Below are positions 17,540 through 27,272 of a DNA stretch of 56,464 nucleotides, one piece after another. Source of the DNA: Chloroflexota bacterium (GTDB lineage Bacteria; Chloroflexota; Anaerolineae; Anaerolineales; Villigracilaceae); contig JAJYOU010000015.1 of assembly GCA_021795965.1 (NCBI GenBank), positions 1 through 56,464 of the forward strand. Direction: 5' to 3'. Position 1 is the first letter of the stretch. Each line of letters opens with the position of its first letter. The notes beneath the pieces are model-generated. The model saw only the letters and a list, made by a program, of their open reading frames with translations, had not been told where the DNA came from and ran no database searches. The translations under genes were made by a program, and so were the position numbers.

Positions 17540-19291
17540 ATGTCCATCAACCCTACTGAAAGTCACACCTTGCTGGCGGTCGAAATCGGGACGATTAATA
17601 CCCGGGCTGCATACTTTGATGTAGTGGAGGGCAGCTACCGGATGATCGGGATGGGCCAATCGCCGACAACATCCGCTGCGCCTGTCAGGAATATCATGGT
17701 TGGAATCCAGCTTGCAGTTGAAAACCTTCAGATGATCGTCGGGAAACCGCTCATGGATGACGAGGGTCACCTGATTGTTCCGACAAAATCCGATGGGTCA
17801 GGTGCTGATAACCTGGTGGCTACTCTTTCGCTGGGAAAGGTCTTGGATACGATCCTCGTTGGATTATTACCCGAGGTTTCCCTGCAATCCCTTGAAAATC
17901 TTGCTCAAACGAACTGTCTGCGAGTGGTCGACCGGATCCACATCATGGATCCTCGTCAGCTGGATGAAATCGTTGATACCATCGTGCGCTATCGCCCGGA
18001 TCTAATCCTGATGGCGGGGGGCGTGGACGGCGGGTCGAGGCAGTTTGTTGAAAATATCACCGGAATTATTGGATTGGGAATGTTCCTGCTGCCGGTCGCA
18101 AATCGACCTGCAGTGATTTATGCCGGGAACGATGACCTGGCAAACTCGGTCCAGGCTGCTCTTTCGCACATTACATCAAGAATCTCTGTGACACCCAACA
18201 TACGCCCGGCTCTCGAATTTGAGGATCTTTCAGTTGCCCAACGTCATTTAGCCAATTTTGTTGTTGATCTGAGAAAAAAACAAATGCCGGAATTGGAAGA
18301 ACTGAAGAATTTGACAGGCGGAACTTTACTTGCATCAGCTTCTGGTCGAAGCCGGATGGTGAGATTTCTTTCCAGCTATTTTGGCTCCCGCCAGGGTACC
18401 ATGAGCATTGATGTGGGGGCTTCGGCTGTTTCGCTGGAGGCTTCAATCGAAGGGGATATTTATTCAAATATTTTTCCTCAATTGGGGTTGGGAAGTGCGA
18501 CATCAGATCTACTGGAATACACAACACTTGAAGATATTGAGCGTTGGGTTCCATTAGAGATTCCACAGGAATCGATTCGGGACTATCTTTATCAAAAATC
18601 GCTCTACCCCGGTTATATACCGGTTTCAAAAGAAGAACTGGCAATTGAACAGGCAATTATCCGGCAGAACTTAAACCTGGGTTTTGAGTGGATGATTCAA
18701 CGCCTGCCTGAAGAAATTCGACCCAAACCAGGGCTAATACCGCAGATGGGATCAATTATCGTCGGTGGTACTCCCATAACTGGTGCTGCCAGCCAGGGGC
18801 AAAAATTGATGATGCTTCTGGACGGCATACAACCAACCGGCATTGTGACCCTGACGCTCGATCAAAACAATTTACTTTCAATGATGGGAGCGGCGGCTGA
18901 AATTAATCCTTTATTACCAGTGCAGGCTCTCGATTCCGGGGCTCTTGTTCACCTGGCGACGGCAATTTCACCGGTCAGCAATGCGGAATTTGGTACTCCG
19001 ATCGTGCGCGTCAGGTTAATTCGTGATGATGGAACTGAAAGTTCGAGCGAAATTTTGATGGGAGATTTGCAGGTACTACCGCTGAAAAGTCACCAAAAAG
19101 CCAAACTCCAACTTCGCCCGCTACAAAATACTAATGTTGGATTCGGGTCTGGTCGAGCAAATGAAGTTGAAGTAGTTGGTTCCAGCATGGGTGTGGTAAT
19201 TGATGCACGCGGTCGTCCATTACGGCTGCCTTCTGATCCTTCTCAACGCCGCACGCTATTACAGCAGTGGAACAAGAAATTGGAAGATTAA
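17540..19291 (+). CDS. GlmL/MutL-like ASKHA-fold ATPase
   Basis: A 583-residue protein of the actin/Hsp70/sugar-kinase superfamily, closest by motif to the GlmL (MutL) family encoded with glutamate mutase and thought to act as reactivase. Phosphate-1 is AVEIGTINTRAAYFDV near residues 13-28; phosphate-2 is SIDVGASAVSLEA near 289-301 (Asp291, Gly293); the adenosine-type motif is IIVGGTPITGAA near 406-417. MAGGVDGG near residue 158 is also family-like. No glutamate mutase genes are in the window; instead the gene lies among membrane proteins and is followed 3 nt later by a barrel protein. A role as the energy or scaffold component of an envelope complex is inferred. Confidence 0.75.
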   Translation: MSINPTESHTLLAVEIGTINTRAAYFDVVEGSYRMIGMGQSPTTSAAPVRNIMVGIQLAVENLQMIVGKPLMDDEGHLIVPTKSDGSGADNLVATLSLGKVLDTILVGLLPEVSLQSLENLAQTNCLRVVDRIHIMDPRQLDEIVDTIVRYRPDLILMAGGVDGGSRQFVENITGIIGLGMFLLPVANRPAVIYAGNDDLANSVQAALSHITSRISVTPNIRPALEFEDLSVAQRHLANFVVDLRKKQMPELEELKNLTGGTLLASASGRSRMVRFLSSYFGSRQGTMSIDVGASAVSLEASIEGDIYSNIFPQLGLGSATSDLLEYTTLEDIERWVPLEIPQESIRDYLYQKSLYPGYIPVSKEELAIEQAIIRQNLNLGFEWMIQRLPEEIRPKPGLIPQMGSIIVGGTPITGAASQGQKLMMLLDGIQPTGIVTLTLDQNNLLSMMGAAAEINPLLPVQALDSGALVHLATAISPVSNAEFGTPIVRVRLIRDDGTESSSEILMGDLQVLPLKSHQKAKLQLRPLQNTNVGFGSGRANEVEVVGSSMGVVIDARGRPLRLPSDPSQRRTLLQQWNKKLED

Positions 19292-19294
19292 AAT

Positions 19295-20350
19295 ATGCTG
19301 GCATCCATCACCCATTATTTACCCTTAACCACCATTATTCGCAGACGAATGCTGCCGGCTGATGGACGCATTCTCGTAAAAATTGGTCAAAAGGTGACAG
19401 ATTTGGATATTATTGCCGAGACAATGGTTGACCATCAGCATTTAATTCTGGATGTGGCGGAAGGCTTGCATGTTTCACCTCGCCGTGCAGGCGCGTTGAT
19501 CAAAATCAAACGAGGTCAAAAAGTAAAACAGAATGATGTTGTAGCGAAGACGACTGGTATTTTTGCGCGCGAAGTCATCGCACCTGATGATGGACGCGTG
19601 GTGGCAGTAGGAAGCGGCAAAATTGTTTTGGAGACAGGCGGCATGCAGCTGGATCTCCAGGCAGGAATGACTGGCATCGTTAAAGAAATCATCGGGAATC
19701 GTGGAGTTGTGATCAGGGCTTTCGGCGGCGTGGTTCAGGGAGTGTGGGGAAATGGGAAAATTGATTCAGGGATTTTGATGAGTGTCATGGATCACCCTGA
19801 TGATAATTTTGATGTCAAGAGATTGGATGTTTCCATTCGGAATTCCATCATTCTTGGGGGCTACATTGAGGATCCCACAATTTTGCAGGATGCTGTGGAA
19901 TTACCGGTTCGTGGTTTAATTCTTTCCAGCATAGCCCCGGAATTAATGTCAATTGCTTTAAAATTGCCTTTCCCGATCATGTTAATTGAAGGTTTTGGGC
20001 GCCGTCCGATGAATATAAAGGCGTATAATATTTTGAATACCCATATCCGGCGGAACATTACACTGAACGGGAATGTTTTTGATCCGCAAGAAGGAGACCG
20101 ACCGGAAGTGTTTATTTCTGTGCCGATTTTCCAGGAACCTCCGCCAGCGACCGAAATTGATACTTATACCTCCGGGCAATCTGTGAGAGTCATTTCTCTT
20201 TTTAAACCTTCGCAGATTGGAACAATAAAAACTGTGAATCAATTCCCAACGGTACTTCCGAATGGGTTGAGAACAAGAACTGCCGGCGTGGAACTTGAAA
20301 GTGGAGAGCATATAATGGTTCCACTGACTAATTTGGATCTACTGATTTGA
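19295..20350 (+). CDS. Barrel-sandwich/KOW-like partner protein of the ATPase
   Basis: A 351-residue soluble protein with no signal peptide. Residues about 25-110 resemble a lipoyl/biotinyl-type barrel sandwich (LPADGRILVKIGQKVTDLDI, IKRGQKVKQNDVVAKTTGIF, IAPDDGRVVAVG) but no modified Lys motif (EAMKM or DK) is seen. The middle has LPFPIMLIEGFGRRPMN. The C-terminal 60 residues look like a KOW/SH3-like barrel (VRVISLFKPSQIGTIKTV through VELESGEHIMVPLTNLDLL). It is tightly linked to the ATPase gene (3-nt gap), so the two probably act together. Exact role unknown. Confidence 0.7.
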   Translation: MLASITHYLPLTTIIRRRMLPADGRILVKIGQKVTDLDIIAETMVDHQHLILDVAEGLHVSPRRAGALIKIKRGQKVKQNDVVAKTTGIFAREVIAPDDGRVVAVGSGKIVLETGGMQLDLQAGMTGIVKEIIGNRGVVIRAFGGVVQGVWGNGKIDSGILMSVMDHPDDNFDVKRLDVSIRNSIILGGYIEDPTILQDAVELPVRGLILSSIAPELMSIALKLPFPIMLIEGFGRRPMNIKAYNILNTHIRRNITLNGNVFDPQEGDRPEVFISVPIFQEPPPATEIDTYTSGQSVRVISLFKPSQIGTIKTVNQFPTVLPNGLRTRTAGVELESGEHIMVPLTNLDLLI

Positions 20351-20383
20351 ACGATCAGGTAAATTTTTAAAGAGAAGGGAAGC

Positions 20384-21421
20384 ATGGCCAACACCTTTTT
20401 GTTTGATGATGACCAACCACAGCCTGATCCTGGTGACCAGGAGCCTCAAGGACCCGAGCCTCAAGCTCCTGAACCTCCAAAGACAGATCCTGAAGAATCC
20501 GGTATTGAAAACAAGAATAATCGGAACTTTTTGCTTGCAACGATTTTTCTGGGCAGTGTTATTTTGCTTTCATTGTTGGTGATGGCGGGTTATGCCATGT
20601 TTGTTTTGCCTGGTCAAAAAGCCAGCCGCCTGGCGAGCACGCAGGGGACGACGAACCCGAGTACAGTATTGGCACAGGGAAATTCGCAAACTCTGCAGCA
20701 GGCGACATTTACGCCAACCGCTCAACCTTCGGCTACGCTTCAACCCATGCCAACGGACACATTGGTGGTCGTGTTTTCCAGCTCAACCCCCCAGATGGAA
20801 GTAACTTTGGATTCGCAAACCGCAACTTTGCAGGTTTTACAAACAAAATTGGCAGGATCTCTTCCAACCGCAACGAAAACAGCCATTCCAAAAACTGCAA
20901 CCATGGCAGCCCAGCAAACCAAACGGGCTGCTGTCACTGCGACCGCAACGAAAACAGCCATTCCAAAAACTGCAACCATGGCAGCCCAGCAAACCAAACT
21001 GACTGCTGTCACTGCGACACCAACGAAAACAGCCATTCCAAAAACGGCCACGCCTGATCCCAAAACTGCAACCATGGCAGCCCAGCAAACCAAACTGGCT
21101 GCTGCCACTGCGACACCAACGAAAACAGCCATTCCAAAAACGGCCACGCCTGATCCCAAAACTGCAACCATGGCAGCTCAGCAAACCAAATTGGCTGCTG
21201 CCACTGCAACCGCTACGATGACCGCCACGAGTACAGCCATTCCAAAAACAGCCACCTCAGGACCTTCAAGCTCGGCAACCTCCACGCCTGTTCCCACCGC
21301 TTCCAGTCTGGGACAAACAGGCATTGCGGATGAGCTCGGCTTGCCAGGGTTGTTCAGCATGGCATTGTTAATGATCTTTTTGATCATCCTGGTGCGCCGC
21401 ATGCGCCAGTTTACAGTATAA
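20384..21421 (+). CDS. Thr/Pro/Ala-repeat surface protein with two membrane anchors
   Basis: A 345-residue protein. The N-terminus (1-45) is acidic and Pro/Glu-rich; a transmembrane helix spans about 49-75; then a long Thr/Ala/Pro region with four repeats of KTATMAAQQTK plus TKTAIP linkers (about 160-290); a second helix lies near 318-338 (GLFSMALLMIFLIILV) and ends RRMRQ. The extracytoplasmic part is therefore a flexible, possibly O-glycosylated stalk held at both ends. The C-terminal helix plus Arg tail resembles sortase or exosortase-like sorting tails, but no LPxTG is present. Last gene of the operon; an AAGGGAA ribosome site precedes the ATG. Confidence 0.78.
   Translation: MANTFLFDDDQPQPDPGDQEPQGPEPQAPEPPKTDPEESGIENKNNRNFLLATIFLGSVILLSLLVMAGYAMFVLPGQKASRLASTQGTTNPSTVLAQGNSQTLQQATFTPTAQPSATLQPMPTDTLVVVFSSSTPQMEVTLDSQTATLQVLQTKLAGSLPTATKTAIPKTATMAAQQTKRAAVTATATKTAIPKTATMAAQQTKLTAVTATPTKTAIPKTATPDPKTATMAAQQTKLAAATATPTKTAIPKTATPDPKTATMAAQQTKLAAATATATMTATSTAIPKTATSGPSSSATSTPVPTASSLGQTGIADELGLPGLFSMALLMIFLIILVRRMRQFTV
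20868..21253 (+). repeat. In-frame tandem repeat tract within the surface protein gene
   Basis: ACTGCAACCATGGCAGC starts at 20894, 20969, 21065 and 21161. The spacings are 75, 96 and 96 bp, that is 25- and 32-residue units; the longer unit adds a 7-residue piece (ATPDPKT). All units keep the reading frame, so copy-number change would lengthen or shorten the stalk without a frameshift. Confidence 0.9.
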
Positions 21422-21452
21422 AAAAAGTAAATTATTACAATAAGAAATCTCT

Positions 21453-21485
21453 AAAAAAACTGGCTTTTGTCGCCAGTTTTTTTTC
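21453..21485 (+). terminator. Rho-independent terminator closing the 12858-21421 operon
   Basis: The stem AAAAAACTGGC / GCCAGTTTTTTTT encloses TTTTGTC and runs into an eight-T tract. It lies about 30 nt after the stop of the repeat protein. Confidence 0.9.
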
Positions 21486-21609
21486 TTGGACACAATTAAT
21501 TTATTATTTCAAAAAATGAGTAAACCTTGATTTATCCCGAGTTTCAGGTTCCGTGGGCAGCCGGGAAGTATGAATGATGAACGCATGGCTGATCGCGAAC
21601 GACAGGAAG

Positions 21610-23064
21610 CTAAAAGACACTTTCTGCCACTTTTTGACCAAATCCCAGCATTTCTTTCACCAGGGGTGAGGAACGTCCTTCTGCGTAAACTCGCAGTACA
21701 GGTTCTGTTCCTGATGGACGAATCAGGAGCCACGAATCATCTTCCAGGATGTATTTTACGCCATCCAGGCTGGAGATCTCGGTAATTCTTTTCCCGCCGA
21801 TTTCTGCCGGGGCATTCTTTAACAGCAAATCGGTCATTTCATTCTTTGAAATTGGCCTGGCTAACCTGAGATCAGTTCGCTCGTAGAAAGCAGGACCGAC
21901 ATCCGCCAATAAATCTGCTGTTAATTCTCCAAGTGTCTTTTTGGCATGAGCGATAATCTCAACCAAAAGCAGTCCCATGATCGGACCATCTCCTTCGGGA
22001 ATGTGGCCTTTGAACGAGATTCCACCAGATTCTTCCCCACCAATTAAAACATTCTCACTCATCATGTAATCAGCAATGTGGTTGAAGCCAACCGGTGTTT
22101 CGTGTACGGTCAAACCGTACCTCTTTGCCAACCGGTCGATCATGCGGGTGGTGGAGACCGTGCGAACGACTGAACCGGTCCAGCCGCGGACTTCGACCAG
22201 GTATTTCAACGCCAGGCACATAATCTTATGTGGATCAATAAATTGACCGTGTTCGTCCATGGCTCCAATACGATCGGCATCCCCGTCGGTTGCAAGGCCA
22301 AAAGAGCCTAATCCTGCTCCAAGTGCGCCCATCAAGGCGCCAAGATTTTTGGCGATGGGTTCCGGGTGAACTCCGCCAAAACCAGGATTCATTTCACCCC
22401 GTACTTCAGTAATTTCGCAACCTGTTCCATGCAGGAAAGCTTTCATGGTTCCCCGACCCGAGCCATACATTGAATCAATCACGAAGCGTTGTGGATTTTC
22501 TGCAATCGCATCGGTATCAATTAACGTCCGGAGGTGATCCAGATAAGGAGGCAAGGGATTAAATTTCTGGATTAAGCCGCTTTCTTTTGCCAAATTGTAG
22601 TCCATCAAATTTGGTCCGCGGGATTGTTCTTCGTTATCGTTGATGTAAATTTCCACCCTGCGGCATTGTTCTGGCAGAGCAGATCCGCCATAAGCTGCTT
22701 TTAGTTTGACGCCATTGTAACGGGGAGCATTGTGAGAGGCGGTGATCATGACCCCTCCGGCGGCAGAGTTGTTTTTAACAGCGAATGAGATCGCGGGAGT
22801 AGGCGCATCGGCTTGAGCCAGAAGAACGGTAAATCCATTGGCTGCCAAAACACGGGCAACCTCGGAGGCATAGCGATCGGATAGAAACCGGGTATCAAAA
22901 CCGACGATGAATTTTTTGGGATTAACATCGGGTGTGGAGCTGGTATTCCAATGTTCCGAATCGGCGGCGTCGGCAATAGCCTGTGCAACCATGCGCAGGT
23001 TGCTGAATGTAAATGAATCTGATATTACAGCGCGCCAACCGTCAGTACCAAAATGAATGGGCAT
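21610..23064 (-). CDS. Alpha-D-phosphohexomutase (phosphoglucomutase/phosphomannomutase)
   Basis: A 484-residue four-domain phosphohexomutase that moves phosphate between C1 and C6 of hexoses. Domain 1 has FGTDGWRA and the phosphoserine loop MITASHNAPRYNGVK; domain 2 the metal loop ATDGDADRIGAMD; domain 3 the sugar-specificity loop GGEESGGISF; domain 4 the phosphate-binding RPSGTEPVLRVYAEG. GEESGG is typical of phosphoglucomutase/phosphomannomutase rather than GlmM. GGAG lies upstream of the ATG. It provides hexose 1-phosphate for polysaccharide or glycogen synthesis; there is no adjacent pathway gene. Confidence 0.92.
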   Translation of the reverse strand: MPIHFGTDGWRAVISDSFTFSNLRMVAQAIADAADSEHWNTSSTPDVNPKKFIVGFDTRFLSDRYASEVARVLAANGFTVLLAQADAPTPAISFAVKNNSAAGGVMITASHNAPRYNGVKLKAAYGGSALPEQCRRVEIYINDNEEQSRGPNLMDYNLAKESGLIQKFNPLPPYLDHLRTLIDTDAIAENPQRFVIDSMYGSGRGTMKAFLHGTGCEITEVRGEMNPGFGGVHPEPIAKNLGALMGALGAGLGSFGLATDGDADRIGAMDEHGQFIDPHKIMCLALKYLVEVRGWTGSVVRTVSTTRMIDRLAKRYGLTVHETPVGFNHIADYMMSENVLIGGEESGGISFKGHIPEGDGPIMGLLLVEIIAHAKKTLGELTADLLADVGPAFYERTDLRLARPISKNEMTDLLLKNAPAEIGGKRITEISSLDGVKYILEDDSWLLIRPSGTEPVLRVYAEGRSSPLVKEMLGFGQKVAESVF

Positions 23065-23137
23065 ACGAGGTCTCCATATGAATAAACATGCGGAACGATT
23101 GCGTCCGCAAATGTTTTTGATCTGATAAAGAATTTTA

Positions 23138-24619
23138 CTAGGGCGTGAAGGAGGGTGTTGCCGTAACGATCATTTCCAAAAGCACCCAACCATCAATATC
23201 GTGGGTTTGAGTTTTGATGATGACATGGACCCAATATTGGTTGTCGACGAGGACGGGTTTATCTCCCAGGATTTCAACCAGGTAACCATTTTGAGCCGAC
23301 GTGAAGGAAACTCCATTAGGTGTGTAACGGACGAGCACCCCGCCAGAAGCCGATTGAACTTTTCCATAGACTGGAGTTGGAACAAGCGTGGGAATTACAG
23401 TTCCCTTGCCGGGTGAGGGCTCCGGCTGCGGTGTCAATGTCAGGAGGGAAGTTGTTGCGGTTGGCTGCGGAGAAAGGGTGGGTGTTAAGGTTTGGGTGGG
23501 AGTAATCGTGGGGGTGACTGTCAGGTCAATTCCTGAGGCGATGGCAGCCGGGGTTTGAGTCATTAACTCGGTCATGCTGGGGGTGACTATATTTCCCCGC
23601 GTGTTTGCAATGCTTCCGAGCCCGGCAAAGCCTGCCAGGACGACAAGCCCAAGCAAGGACAGACCAACAGGCATGGCATAACCCGTAATCTCAAGCGGAC
23701 GAAATCCCATATAAAAGAAAATGACCAGGCTGATGATCAGCATGAGCATCAGGTGAATCAGGAAGATCATGCCTGCTTCCGGCCAGATGCCTTTCACGGT
23801 TCCAAAAAGTCCAAAGCCTGCCGCGCTGACCGGTAAAAACAATTCGTAAGCGACCATCAGGCTGGCGATAACCGGCTTTTTATCAGACCGGATAAAAGAG
23901 ATGATCTGGATTGATGAGCCGATCACCAACATTAATAGGTCTGCGCCCCATAAACGGGCATGCGCCTGTACCTGTGAATTGGTCGCAGAAGGCAGCCAAT
24001 GCGAGAGCACGCCTGCAAGCAGCCCGGCACCGAAGACCATGACCAGGCTGATGATTGCCCCGCCGATAAGCTGTTTGAAAACCCGGAATTCACCCGTGGC
24101 GGCTGAGAGTGCAATTCCCACCCATGGGCTCAGCAAGGGTGCCAACAGGATTCCCATTAAAAGGATGGCGGGCGAATCGATTAAATAACCGAGGGCTATC
24201 ACGCAGCCGCTCAGAAAAGAGAAAATAAAGAAATCAATGGATGGGGATGAATTTTGAAAAATTGTGTCCAGACGGCTGCCGATTTCGCTGGCGCTGGGGC
24301 GGTCGAATGTGCGGGAGGAGCGCCGCCTGCGCCGGATTGACTGGCTGCTGGAGGTTGATTGATCTTCTGCGGAGGATGGATCGATCGGAGAGAATTTTAT
24401 GGCATCAAGCTCGCGCCGAAACGCAGCAACATCCTCTTCCATGCTGGGAAAATTTAATTCCGACCCGTTTTGCCTGTGTGTTGCAGAATCCGTGTCGCCT
24501 GTTGTTGGAAATTCTTCAGAGTAATTTGAGTCCTCCTGGCCGGGATTATAAGAATCTGAAGGAAATTCAGGGGATTGGGAGTCACCATTAAAATTTGAGT
24601 TGTCTTCAGGATTAATCAT
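23138..24619 (-). CDS. DUF389 membrane protein fused to an outside SH3b-like domain
   Basis: A 493-residue protein. The N-terminal 110 residues are acidic, Ser-rich and probably disordered, with a basic patch RRRRRSSRTF. A DUF389-type membrane domain follows (about 125-345): LSGCVIALGYLIDSPAILLM, LAPLLSPWVGIALSAATGE and later helices. Then comes a Thr/Pro linker (VTPTITPTQTLTPTLSP) and a C-terminal SH3b-like domain (about 425-485; GVLVRYTPNG, WVHVIIK, DIDGWVLLEMIV). The start at 24619 overlaps the upstream stop (ATGA), so an upstream in-frame start is rejected. Function unknown; the fusion suggests a membrane protein that touches the cell wall. Confidence 0.8.
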   Translation of the reverse strand: MINPEDNSNFNGDSQSPEFPSDSYNPGQEDSNYSEEFPTTGDTDSATHRQNGSELNFPSMEEDVAAFRRELDAIKFSPIDPSSAEDQSTSSSQSIRRRRRSSRTFDRPSASEIGSRLDTIFQNSSPSIDFFIFSFLSGCVIALGYLIDSPAILLMGILLAPLLSPWVGIALSAATGEFRVFKQLIGGAIISLVMVFGAGLLAGVLSHWLPSATNSQVQAHARLWGADLLMLVIGSSIQIISFIRSDKKPVIASLMVAYELFLPVSAAGFGLFGTVKGIWPEAGMIFLIHLMLMLIISLVIFFYMGFRPLEITGYAMPVGLSLLGLVVLAGFAGLGSIANTRGNIVTPSMTELMTQTPAAIASGIDLTVTPTITPTQTLTPTLSPQPTATTSLLTLTPQPEPSPGKGTVIPTLVPTPVYGKVQSASGGVLVRYTPNGVSFTSAQNGYLVEILGDKPVLVDNQYWVHVIIKTQTHDIDGWVLLEMIVTATPSFTP

Positions 24620-25086
24620 TTTCGTAAACTCGCAATCACTCTCAGGGGCTTTTCGAGCAGTTCCAAAGCTGAAAGGATATCGGGCAGGATCAGATCTGAT
24701 GCGTTGAGAGCGCTGACCGCCAAGCCCTCGACAGACAAGACACAAATGCCTAGGCTCGCGGCTCTCAACATTTCGACATCATTCGCGCCCTGTCCAATTG
24801 CGACCACGTGTTCTGCTCCAAGATTGCGAACATATTCACCTTTTTGAGCAGCTTCGTTTCCGGGATGAATTCGTACGGCTTGCAGGTTGAGCTGCTGATC
24901 AATGACAGCCTGTTTCCCGTGGGTATCAGCAGTCAGAAGATGAACCGTTAAATGATCGCGCAGGAACGCAATGCGACCGGCGACACCATTGATCAGGGAG
25001 CCGTCAACAGCCAGCGTGCCATTTACGTCCATTACCAGATGTTCAAGGTTAAGTTCCCCGTGTCCCGGAATTTTTATTTCGATCAT
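24616..25086 (-). CDS. HAD-superfamily protein, soluble P-type-ATPase-like
   Basis: A 156-residue compact HAD phosphatase-fold protein lacking a cap. Motif I is DVNGTLAVDG near residues 20-29, motif II is TADTHG near 83-88 and motif IV is GQGANDVEM near 118-126. The usual second Asp of motif I (DxD) is Asn, as in the soluble P-type-ATPase-like group (COG4087), so phosphatase turnover may be weak. It overlaps the DUF389 gene by 4 nt. The -10 box TATAAT lies only 6 nt before the ATG, which points to a leaderless mRNA. Confidence 0.83.
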   Translation of the reverse strand: MIEIKIPGHGELNLEHLVMDVNGTLAVDGSLINGVAGRIAFLRDHLTVHLLTADTHGKQAVIDQQLNLQAVRIHPGNEAAQKGEYVRNLGAEHVVAIGQGANDVEMLRAASLGICVLSVEGLAVSALNASDLILPDILSALELLEKPLRVIASLRK

Positions 25087-25092
25087 ATTTCA

Positions 25093-25098
25093 ATTATA
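25093..25098 (-). promoter_or_regulatory. -10 box (TATAAT) immediately before the HAD gene
   Basis: A perfect TATAAT on the minus strand ends 6 nt before the ATG at 25086. The expected transcription start coincides with the start codon, and there is no Shine-Dalgarno. No clear -35 box is seen. Confidence 0.5.
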
Positions 25099-25222
25099 CA
25101 GGAGATGTTTCATGGACGGGAGGTTTATGGAAATTCATCCAACCGGTTTCCAGTCAAATTGAAAGTGCACATTCCATTAATCTGGACCAGGACCAATGAA
25201 CCAGACGCATTGACCTTATTCT

Positions 25223-25275
25223 AAAAACAGATCTCCCGCTCACAAAATTCTCTTGTTTGTGGGGGAGCCTGTTTT
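25223..25275 (-). terminator. Imperfect terminator hairpin after gyrB
   Basis: Outer arms AAAACAG/CTGTTTT, then CTCCC/GGGAG and CACAAA/TTTGTG pair with small bulges. On the minus strand the hairpin ends in CTGTTTTT about 65 nt after the gyrB stop. The rest of the spacer 25087-25340 holds no gene. Confidence 0.65.
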
Positions 25276-25340
25276 GGTCCATTTGATCAGACCCATTTGA
25301 GGGTGAGAGAAAATCCAACCAAGAATCGCCTGGGCTGTCG

Positions 25341-27272
<1,932 letters not shown>

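Noticed and set aside
17540-19291. Naming the ATPase as DNA mismatch-repair MutL
   Set aside because: It shares only the name MutL used for the glutamate-mutase L family; no GHKL motifs are present.
20740-21209. Long minus-strand open frames opposite the surface-protein gene
   Set aside because: They are repetitive Val/Ala- or Cys/Gly-rich shadows of the tandem repeats and have no start-site support.
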